The notes under the pieces are model-generated. The model was not told the DNA's origin, ran no database searches, and worked only from the letters and a program-made list of their open reading frames with translations. DNA of 64,000 bases from Melanocharis versteri (Eukaryota; Chordata; Aves; Passeriformes; Melanocharitidae): positions 223,984 through 287,983 of the forward strand of contig VZTG01001729.1 in NCBI GenBank assembly GCA_013397845.1, read 5' to 3'. The first letter of the stretch is position 1; every line of letters begins with the position of its first letter. Both the position numbers and the translations under genes were made by a program. This document shows positions 51,511 to 61,539 of the stretch, piece by piece.

Positions 51511-52258
51511 NNNNNNNNNNNNNNNNNNNNNNNNNNNNNNNNNNNNNNNNNNNNNNNNNNNNNNNNNNNNNNNNNNNNNNNNNNNNNNNNNNNNNNNNNN
51601 NNNNNNNNNNNNNNNNNNNNNNNNNNNNNNNNNNNNNNNNNNNNNNNNNNNNNNNNNNNNNNNNNNNNNNNNNNNNNNNNNNNNNNNNNNNNNNNNNNNN
51701 NNNNNNNNNNNNNNNNNNNNNNNNNNNNNNNNNNNNNNNNNNNNNNNNNNNNNNNNNNNNNNNNNNNNNNNNNNNNNNNNNNNNNNNNNNNNNNNNNNNN
51801 NNNNNNNNNNNNNNNNNNNNNNNNNNNNNNNNNNNNNNNNNNNNNNNNNNNNNNNNNNNNNNNNNNNNNNNNNNNNNNNNNNNNNNNNNNNNNNNNNNNN
51901 NNNNNNNNNNNNNNNNNNNNNNNNNNNNNNNNNNNNNNNNNNNNNNNNNNNNNNNNNNNNNNNNNNNNNNNNNNNNNNNNNNNNNNNNNNNNNNNNNNNN
52001 NNNNNNNNNNNNNNNNNNNNNNNNNNNNNNNNNNNNNNNNNNNNNNNNNNNNNNNNNNNNNNNNNNNNNNNNNNNNNNNNNNNNNNNNNNNNNNNNNNNN
52101 NNNNNNNNNNNNNNNNNNNNNNNNNNNNNNNNNNNNNNNNNNNNNNNNNNNNNNNNNNNNNNNNNNNNNNNNNNNNNNNNNNNNNNNNNNNNNNNNNNNN
52201 NNNNNNNNNNNNNNNNNNNNNNNNNNNNNNNNNNNNNNNNNNNNNNNNNNNNNNNNNN
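51511..52258. other. 748-bp assembly gap flanked by identical 208-bp ends
   Basis: N from 51,511 to 52,258. The 208 bp before the gap (51,303-51,510) are repeated exactly after it (52,259-52,466). Any ORF drawn across the gap is meaningless. Confidence 0.97.
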
Positions 52259-52500
52259 CCTTTTAGCAGGGCCTGTCGGGATAGGACAAGGGGGAATGGT
52301 TTTCAGCTGTAGGTCGGCTTAGATTAGATATAAGGAAGGGTTTTTATATAACGAGGGTGGAGAAACTGGCACAGCTTGCCCAGAGAGGTGGTGCACGCCC
52401 CATCCCTGGAAACATTAAAGGCCGGGTCGGATGGCGATTTGAGCAGCCTGGTGCAGTGGAAGGTGTTCCCAGCCCGTGAAAGGTTCCTTCCGACGCAAAC
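52259..52500 (+). mobile_element. CR1 LINE fragment, right part (3' end)
   Basis: Repeats the last 208 bp of the left CR1 part, then goes on past the gap boundary with a diverged CR1 end (cagcccgtgaaaggttccttccgac), which corresponds to the usual '...ggtcccttccaacc' tail. The copy is either one CR1 misassembled around a gap or two tandem copies. Confidence 0.85.
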
Positions 52501-52731
52501 CACCCGTGATGCAGAGCAGGGGCAGCCCCGCCGGAGCCGCGGCATTCCCGGGATGCGGCGCCTCTGGCTCCCGTCCCGCTGGAGCCCGGCTGCTGCTGCC
52601 CTCGCGCGGCGGGAGCGGCCGGCCCGGGGCACGGCGAGAGCAGGACGAGCATCCCTGCTCCCCTCCGCGACCGGCACGGCCGAGAGCATCGCGCCAGGCG
52701 GCCTGGGCCTTCCCTTCCCTTCCTTTCCCTT
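52500..52731. promoter_or_regulatory. Short CpG-dense block after the CR1
   Basis: About 230 bp with high CpG density (gccgcggcattcccggg, ctcgcgcggcgggagcgg), ending in a CCTTCCCTTCC pyrimidine stretch and an N at 52,732. It drops sharply to AT-rich sequence exactly at the N. It may be a small CpG island or a misjoined piece. Confidence 0.35.
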
Positions 52732-52732
52732 N

Positions 52733-55700
52733 ATTTAGATCAAAACGGCAGCAATACCTTAATCTGATCCAATTTTTTATTTTTGAATAAGAAATTCGGT
52801 ATCGGTGTGGCTGTGCAAACGCAGCTTTTAGCATCCTGTAAACTTCTTGAAATAAGGGAAATTTTCCCGCCTGCAGATCCCTAAGGGATGTGACAAGTGT
52901 GCTCTCCCCGTCCAATGCCAAACTCCTCCAAAAGCTGTTGTGTTTAAGCGGGTGTGTTATTTCTTCTTGGACCAAATGAACGCACACCCCACATGGAAGC
53001 TCGTTTTACTATTAGATTTATAGAGCGTCACTAGATATATAATCCCCAATCACTGCCGTTAAACAGCCTGTGAAATTCCTGCAAGCATATGAGAGAACAC
53101 ATGAAGACAAAATGGTGAGCACAGCTTTTCCCTGGCATTTTTAATGCCTGCAGCAAGCGTTGGTTCCCCAGCAGTCGGTGCAGAGAGAGCTCCCTCTCCT
53201 GCTGAAAATTCTCTTTAGCCCCTGTCCACCCGTGGGAGACATTCTATTACCCAACATTTACAGGGATCAGGCCCCGTGGCAATGTGAGATGCCATAAATA
53301 GAAACATTTAAATGGACATAGACACACAGCACTGATAATTTTGTTCACCTCCTGTATTATTTTCAAGAGAAAAAGTCATTTTTTTGATGATTTTTTCCCA
53401 CTGCAGCAAGATTATCCCTGTCAACAGAAATCATCCAGCATGCAAACAATTAATCTGAGAGCCTGTCACTTCACTAAAAAAGCCAAAATACCCTGGAATA
53501 ATCATACTGTCTGCTGCAAGGGATGAGTAATCTGACAGTTTTAAGCAGGTGAGATGCTCCTGTCCACAGGCAGGTGACCCTGTGCAGTGCTGAGGCACCA
53601 GGTTTGCCCTGTGAACTGCAGCTGATGCAGGGAGGATTTTCCAGGAGCATCCACGTCCAACCTCATCCAGAGTTTGCACTGTGTACAAATGTCTCCTATA
53701 AATAGGGTAAATGCTCGTAATAGGTAGCAAAGCGAGTGGGATTTCAGAGCAGCTGGAGAAATAATTGAGCCTGCATGGAATGGCTGTGTTATACCAGGCT
53801 GCACCAGCAATTTCAACTGGCTATTTATACTCCTCTGAAGACTTTGCTATTTCCCACTTTTTTTCTTTTCATTTGACCTGATTTTTAATGAATAGTCCTG
53901 GTTTTATAAAATGGAAGGTGTTGATGTATGGAACATTTTAAAAAGCTCTCTTTTCCAAGTGTCAGAAACCCCTCCAGCTTGCCAAAACATGGCCACGGGT
54001 GTAAATCCTCCTTGATAAAGAGGAGGAGTACAGAACGGCAACTTGGGGGTAGCAACAGAGCTGATTGTAACACAAGGTTTTCACTTCCTAGGGACTTTAA
54101 TAAGGAAAAAAAGGAGCCGGTGACAGAAACTGAATCAGGCTGGAAGGAAAATCGGTTGATTTTTGGTGTGAATCAGCAATCCAAGAAGAGGATGCTCCAG
54201 GGCAGCGCTGGCAGCAGTCCTCTGCCTCCAGGATGCAGCTCAACCCTCCGGGCTGTCTCTGCTAAATGTACAACAAAACACAGAGATTTGGGAGTCCTCG
54301 GGCAGGCCTGAATGCTCGGGGGGTGCAAACAATGAGGGTCCCATTACTGTGGTGCAGAGTGAGATGAAATCCCCCAGATCCCACCAGGGCTTCTACCCCT
54401 GCTCATCTGAACCTCATCCAAAAAATCCAAAGCTCTCATCTCCCTCGAGGCCTCTGCCGCACTGCTCCGTGACCATAGCTAGCTTGCCCTCCGGGTAAAT
54501 CCCTGCTGTAGGAAGTGTTTTCCATGGATTTAGCAGATGGGTGAGCTGAGATGGGGGATGAAGTGTGTCATTTGGGGCAGAAGTGGAAAGGGAGGTTCCT
54601 TGTCCCACTCCTCCTCCATCGTGACCACCGTCTCCATCTGTTGACACTTCAGCACACGATGCCAATTCCAGTGTGACTCCGATTAGTCTGCAGAGTGCTG
54701 CGTGTTGATGTTGTGGTTTGATACTTGGAGAGCTCTGTGAAGATATTTAATTAGACAAAATTAATTCCTTTGAGAGCAACCTTCTGGCATCACTTTGGAA
54801 AGTGCTAGGAAGCTTCTGTTGTTCTGACACTTGTTAAAAATTGGCATTGGCCATTTCCTAATTTATTTTTGAAAGGACAGTCAAGCCACATTGCTCCCCA
54901 GGTCAAATGGGAGCTGTGACTTGCCTGCCAGCAGCGCTATGAGAACATGAGGTGCCAGACCTCCTCACCAGAAGTCACTTCCCACAGCTGTTGTCACCCT
55001 GAAAGGTTTCCCTTCTGCCTGAACAAGTCCTTTGGTCTCTTTGTTTCTGTCCCTTTTTTGACACCTTCGCAGTGATTGTGGGTTCTGATGATGACAAGAC
55101 AGACAGGGTAGGGGGGGGGAGCATCAGTGGTGACGCTGCTGTCCAGCTCTGCAAGGTGACATCCCTTACAGCCACCCAATGGGGACTGGGAGGTGAATGG
55201 GTGCCCCTCTCCCTGCCTTTCCTTCTCCTGCAGTCACACAGGGATACAGGAATTTCTTGTGGGACCATCTGCTGCTAATTCTGCAAAGCTTCTGCACATA
55301 AAGGCCCAGAAAGGCAAAATCTTAATATGATTAAACTTCAGGAGCTGCAGAGGTCTGCGGCTGTACCTGGTTTGGAGTGGGAAAGGAAATGGCACAGGCT
55401 GGAAGTACTGTGCAAAACAGAGTTAAACCTGGAGCAATCCCTGTAAGCGTCTTCCCTTTCATACTGCGCTCATGAGGCTCTGGCTGCTTGGGCCCAGTTA
55501 GATCATGGAAGAATCCTTTGGGATCAGTGGTTGGCAGAAGGGCCATGTCAAACTGCATATCCTCCCACCAGAGACCACTTCCTGGATACCCATTTTCCGT
55601 CCCAGCATCCAGTCCCCTCCTCTTCTCCCTCCAGGCTTCCACACGGGTTTCTCAGCATCTTGTCCATCAACGTCTGTGCAAAATAAAATTGTCATTTTGA

Positions 55701-57837
55701 GTGTTTGCTGTGGTTCTGTGTGCTTACACTGGGGACAGAACATTCCATGGCTGCCTTGTAAGAAGTGAAGGGTTGCAGCAGCACCAAAAGGGATGAGGTT
55801 CAGCCCTCTCCTGGCACAGCCTGAGCAATGCAGCAGCACAAAGGGAGGGACAGTATGATGTCCATTGTAGTCCCTCTCCTCACTTCCTTTGAATTGCCTC
55901 CTTAAAAAATGCACTCATATCACACTATAAAGGAAGAAGGAATCTATAGTTAAACACTTAATTTGGGGATGTGTGCAGAGTGCTCTGCAAATGGGGTGGT
56001 ACCAGAGTGTGCTGCACATTTGCCATTTAAATATAGCTGTATACACACCCTCGGCCTCCTGAACGGCTGAAACCCTCCTCCTAGCAGGTGATCACAAGCC
56101 TTTCTATAATTGAAATGAACTTAATCCTGACAAAAACATAGCAGCAGCTGCTGTGAAAGCTGTGGCTGCTTTCCAAGTATTTCTTACATTCCCCTGATCT
56201 GTATATTAAAGCGAGACTGATTGCCACGCTGCAGAATCCTGCCACAGAGTGTCTCTTACAAGAGAGCTGCTGTGGTTTAGATTTAGGGGCTTTGTTGTAT
56301 TTTTCATAAGAATGCTTTTCTCCTGTGTGATGATTGTCACACAAGGATCTGAGCTGCTCAGATATTAATTACTTAGGGCCTGCAACAATACACTAAAGTA
56401 AAAGGTAAATACAGATATTGCCTCTCTTTCTCCCACATACACTCTAGTGATATTCATGGGTGTTGCCTGTGTGGTGGGATAAAGAAGCAGAGCTGATTTT
56501 GGAGGTAAAGTGAGCTGCCAGCCCAGAGGATGTGTGCAGGATGCTGAGAGGAGACAGCAGCCAGCTGGAACATATGAGAAATGACTGTAGCTGCCCTCCT
56601 AATTTAACCTTCATGCCACAAATCTCTGCCTGAATCCCAATGTGCTGTGGAGGAGTGGGACAAGGAGCAGCTCTTTCCGTAATTCCTGATTTTTCACCGT
56701 TGTTGATTTTTCACTGTCTGCCTTGGCTCCTTTGAGTCCTTCCTCCTCTCCCGTCCCTGGATCTCCCCGGGCTTTGCCGAGTGGGACCTGGCATTCACAC
56801 GGCACAAGCAACGAGCAACCATCAAGCAACTTCTCCGGCGAGAAAGAATGTCATGACCTCAAAGGCGAGAAAACCCAGCGGCAACAATCCAGGGAAAGCG
56901 CGGCTCGGCGAGCGTGCGACGCAGATCGTGCCGAGCAGCACTGAGCTCCTGCTGTCCCGAAGGCACGGAATAGCGAGGGCTCACAGCCCGTGAAAAACCC
57001 TCTGAGCAGGAGTACAACCACCGGAGCCCCGGGAAAGCTTGACTGGGAGCGGTTTGCCGGTGGGTTCCAGGGCTGGCCGGTCCCTGCAGAGCTGGGCTCG
57101 GGCTTCCCATCCGCTGTGCTGTCGCTGCTTTATGGCTTCGACTCCCAGCACGGAAAACATGAACTCGATCTTATTCAAACCGTCCCTTCGCCCCGAGCCA
57201 GCCAAGGCACACGCTGCCGTTCGCAGTGTGACATCCCAGGCTGTTTGAAGGGCAGGACAGAAGATGGTGCTGCCGAGCCAACATATTTTAACAAGAAAGC
57301 TTCCTGGAGCTGCTGGGCTTCTTTTTTTTTTTATTTTTTGACAGCTCCCGTTCCAAAATAATCTTTGTTTAAACTAAAGAGTTGTCAAGGAGATAAGTTT
57401 AAGCAGCACACGAGCTACAGAGAAACATCCCACAGCCAGATCAGGAGCAGATGTGGTGAAATATTGATGGGCCAGGGTCCCTAATTACATCTCCGACTGA
57501 GGAGCTGGCTTGAAATGTGGAGCCTTCCTGCTTTGTATGCGGCACCGTTGGGATAAAGCGATGGGATCCCTTGCAGAGCTACATGGGCAATTGGGCTGGG
57601 ATGTCTGTGGCTAATGAACAGGCGTCAGCCTTGTGGGAGCTAATGAAATGTTCAGTACCTCCAGGTACCGTCTGTGCCTCACTCCTGGAGTTTAATCCTC
57701 TTCCCTGCTGCTGCCTGGGCAGCCACACTCCCTGTTTACTGGATCTTCTCCGTGTAAAACAACAGGGGCAGCAGAAAGAACAAAAAGCACCTTTGATCAT
57801 CAAACTCGGAGAAATGGTGTGAAGCTCTTAGGCTGTG

Positions 57838-57871
<34 letters not shown>

Positions 57872-59290
57872 GAAGACTTATGTTACCCGAAAAAGGCAAA
57901 TAATTTCCATCCATAGTGCTGGCTGCTTATTTTTAATAGGGAAACTTTAGCTCAAACTGAGAACAGGTATAGGAAACTGGGTTATGTTTCACATCCAGGG
58001 CACCCTCATGCTTCACAGTTCACCTGCCTGGGAATTTCAGTGGTTTGGTGGAAAGAAACATCCTAAATTCAGATGCCTTTTCTAAATCCGATTGACTTGG
58101 CAGCTATAAACAAAGTGGCTGTAAAAGAAGGGGCTGTCTCCCAGTATTTAATTTCTAACTTGCATGGCACCTGTAAATTCAACTAAGCACAGGGTGCTGA
58201 GCATCTGATGCACAGTGGGACCATGTTCTGCTTTGTGCTTTCCAGCAGCCCCATGCTTGGTGAAGTGAGTGTGGCTGACAGGGCTGGAAATCAGAATTCG
58301 TGCTGCACCTTGGCAAATCTCGATGCTGACAAATGAGGCCTGTGCTGTTAATTCCTCTAGAAAAGGTGCCACACACAGGCACACCCATGGACAGATGATG
58401 ATGGCCATGAACTGCCAGGAGCCTTCACTCCTGGCCTTAACACCAATTTTCTGGGTGAGCTCAGTGGAGCCACTGTGTCTTCTTGTTTTCATTTCTCTGG
58501 CTCCAAAGCAAGAATAATATTTATCACTTTTACAGGCCACACTAGAAAGATTAATTAGCTAATGCTTGTTGAGTACTTTGAAGACACAAAGCAAGAAATG
58601 CATATTATAAAATAAATAAGAGCAGTGAAACCCTCATGCATCTTTCTTCAATAAATGCTTATATGCCATTCTCCTACATTTTCTATCAATCCAAACTCTG
58701 GCACTCTCAATACAGAATGGTCTGGAATTGCCTCAGTTTCCCCATTGTGTCTCCAGAACAGCATTAATTGGGATGATCACAAGCTTTTACTTATTATTTT
58801 GTCCCAGCATTCCTGAGCAGTATGGGAACGGGTGTGTGCAGATCAAACACAGAGACACCAGGCTCAGGGACTGGCCCTTGAGCCTGTAATCCAAAACCAC
58901 TTAACAGGAGCCTACATTTGTTAAACGAGACAATCAGTCTTCAGCTCTTCCTAGAAAAGCTGAAAGCAGAGGAAAAGGCAGTGTATCTTTCAAAACACGA
59001 CAGCGTTAGAGGCCATCTTTTCCTAAAGCTCCTGTATTTCTCTCAGCGTTTTCTGTGCAGCAGCTCATTACGAATTACTAATTACCAGAGCAGGCCAGGC
59101 GGGTCTGTCACTGACCTGCTGTGTAAGCTGGGCAAAAAAATGGGTCTGTCCCCTCTGCATTGACTCCTTGTAAAATATGTGCTCTGAAGAGGCTTGAAGC
59201 TTAATATAGGTCTTGTTAAGTGTTCATAAAAGATAGTGAAACCCTTAGATTAAGAGGTACACCAGAGGAGAATGATAGGGTTATAAAATC
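52733..59290. other. Intergenic, nothing recognised
   Basis: Unique sequence. 54,700-54,890 is AT-rich with ATTTAATTAGAC and AAATTAATTCC homeodomain-type cores and looks like a candidate conserved noncoding element. 56,740-57,250 is mildly CpG-rich. A 29-bp poly-T lies at 57,840-57,868. No gene supported. Confidence 0.55.
57840..57868. repeat. Poly(T) run, 29 bp
   Basis: Uninterrupted T homopolymer. No adjacent retroposed gene recognised. Confidence 0.95.
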
Positions 59291-59299
59291 TATTTCTAC

Positions 59300-59610
59300 A
59301 CATAACTCATATTTATATAGGGCCTTTCAATCTAACAGATCCCAAAGCTTTTTTTCAGCATAACACCCTGATATACTGTGTTCGCTTCACCTACCAGTTC
59401 AAGGCGACCTCCTCTGAAGTGAAATGTGGCAGCTGTTTAAAAGCCCCGAGCAGTAGTAAGTTTAATAATAGGAAGGCATTTATATGGTCTTACAAACTTC
59501 AAAGAGTTAATTCTCTGCCCCTTCACGAGGCAGACAAGGTTTATTATTCCCATTTCACAAAGGCAATATAACAAGAGTGGACAAGAGTGGAGGAAATCTG
59601 CACTCCCACA
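59300..59610 (+). mobile_element. Ancient LINE-derived (CR1/L3/L2-like) 3'-end remnant
   Basis: Contains atttatatagggcctttca followed by cagatcccaaagctttt, then near 59,540-59,570 gcagacaaggtttattattc and ccatttcacaaaggcaat. Ancient amniote LINE/SINE tails carry, in the same order, a 'tatagcgcctttcat...gatctcaaagcgctttaca' block and an '...attattatccccattttacaga' block. The match is partial and old. The similarity is from memory of the consensus. Confidence 0.5.
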
Positions 59611-59691
59611 GATTTATAAAGCAAAATTCCGTGCATGAGGCTGAAGTGCTTTTAATCCCACATAGAGAAAACATATCAACATGTCTTATTT

Positions 59692-59708
59692 AAAAAAAAA
59701 AAAAAAAA
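59692..59708. repeat. Poly(A) run, 17 bp
   Basis: A homopolymer soon after the ancient LINE-like remnant. Confidence 0.9.
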
Positions 59709-59709
59709 T

Positions 59710-61008
59710 CCTTTTCTAAAAATAATGATGTGGAGAGAGCTCTGATCTGGATTCTAACACCTGCCACTTCTGGTGAAAAAAAAACCCTCCTCAAGCACGT
59801 GTTGACATAGAAACATCATGGTCCACAAATGCTTCTGTGCCGTGAAACAAATTGGGCGCTCAAAATATACTGCCAAGAATCAGACAATCTGTTTTAAGAG
59901 GTCCCAAGAGTTACTAAAACCCTCTTGAAATACAGCAGGAGAGAAAGCTGCAGCAGCCCCAATCCCGGAGGCAGGCTGGCATTGTTCTTCCACCACACGC
60001 GGCTCCATGGTTCTCCCCAGCTGGCCTGCATCACACAGCAATGGTGCTTCCAACGAGCAGGAAAAGCTCCTTCTGTTATCCCCAGAGGCTCCGCGAGACG
60101 GTCCTGAACTTGGGAAAAGAAAGTTAGAAAATTGCTTGGATTTAATCACTTATCATTGGGAACTGGAGTCCCATCCCCAGGTGATATCACCATTCTCATA
60201 TTGTTTCTTGAATGCAGTCCTGATGCAGGATGACGCAGGAGCTTAAAAGGAACATCTGATCCCTGTGTTCCCAAACACCTTTTCACTTGGTAGCACAGAA
60301 GTCTCCAGCTTTCATTCCTCCTACTGTTCCCCAGCAAGGATCTGCCCTATTGCAGCGTCCACTCTTATTTGCAGGCCAAAGTGAGAAACAGCCTCTTTGA
60401 TCCCTCAAAATCTGCTTATGTTCCCAGACTGCATAGCCTGTGTCATAGTCCCTGCAGTCTCCCTGCAGCCCTGGGCAGCTTTCAGTTGGGGCTGCAAAGC
60501 TGTTTTCAACTGCGCTGCCCAAGCTCCCAACAAATGGATCTGGAAAATCTTCCATCCAAAAAGCCAATCCCCTGCAGATGCCCTGAGTCACTCCTACAAT
60601 GTGAGCGATGCTCAGGGCTGGTGGAGGGTGAGCTGTGGTCTCTGTGTCTGGCAGGATCTAGGACAGGGAACTGGGAGAGATGAACTGACCCATGCCGAGC
60701 ATCATCAATCCTCCAGCAAAGTGATTTCCATCACGGGAGCACATTAGCTACACGAATCACATCCCATTCATCACCGCTACTGTCTGGATGTGACTCTGCC
60801 AGCCAGAGCTTGGCCTCTCTCTCCAAAAAGCCCCTGATGTGCTGCACAGCAGCTTCACCATGCAGGACGTGGATCAGTGCTCCTGCCTGACTCACTGTCC
60901 CCTTCCTCACTTCTTGGGAGCTGCGGGAGCTGCTCCCTTTCATCCCTCTGGCTTCACAGTCCCTGGATAAAGCTGTGCCTCCACAGCCCCACTGCAGCCT
61001 CTGCTGTA
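59710..61008. other. Intergenic, nothing recognised
   Basis: No gene, RNA or repeat family identified in about 1.3 kb of average-composition sequence. Confidence 0.5.
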
Positions 61009-61026
61009 GAAGGACGGCCAGGGAAA

Positions 61027-61066
61027 GAAGGAAGGAAGGAAGGAAGGAAGGAAGGAAGGAAGGAAG
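61027..61066. repeat. (GAAG)n microsatellite
   Basis: About ten perfect GAAG units, directly abutting the left end of the solo LTR. Confidence 0.95.
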
Positions 61067-61534
61067 TGATAGCATAGGGTTAAAATGTTTCTAAAATCGT
61101 GGTAGCCAAAGTAGGCCTTGGGAACGGGAGTGGGCATTGTCTTTACTAAGATCATGTGAAACTGCACTTGCGTATTCACCTGTATGGTACATGATAAACT
61201 TAAATGCAATAATTGGTTAGTAAGTAAATATAATTAAGAAACAATTGTTTAATCACAACGAGAATCATGAGAGAAGAACAACAATCATGAGAAATGCGGT
61301 GGGAAGGGGACTTAAAACTCATGCTCGGGTGAAATCAATATACACAATAGAACAATATTAAGATAATAATTAATATATGATTATACAACAGTTATGTAAG
61401 GAAAGGGTATAAAAATGTATCCATCGCAAACCCATGTCGGAGTCAGATTTGGGTTTGTACCCCTGATTCCCAGAGCTCTTCAATAAAAGCACCTGCATAT
61501 AATCACACTGTGATTATGTGTTTCTACGCTAACA
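61067..61534 (+). mobile_element. Solo LTR of an endogenous retrovirus
   Basis: A 468-bp element begins TGATAGC and ends GCTAACA, imperfect inverted termini with the TG...CA ends of an LTR. Inside are a TATA box (TATAAAAA, 61,408-61,415) and AATAAA (61,482-61,487), giving U3-R-U5 order on the plus strand with a short U5. No gag, pol or env remnant flanks it, so it is a solo LTR left by recombination. Flanks ggaag/gaaag could be a 5-bp target duplication with one change. The retrovirus class cannot be assigned from sequence alone. Confidence 0.75.
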
Positions 61535-61539
61535 GAAAG

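Noticed and set aside
51401..52322. Two 300-codon ORFs across the N block
   Set aside because: They consist mostly of unknown residues over a gap, and both ends are CR1 repeat.
61067..61534. A complete endogenous retrovirus
   Set aside because: Only one LTR, with no internal genes on either side.
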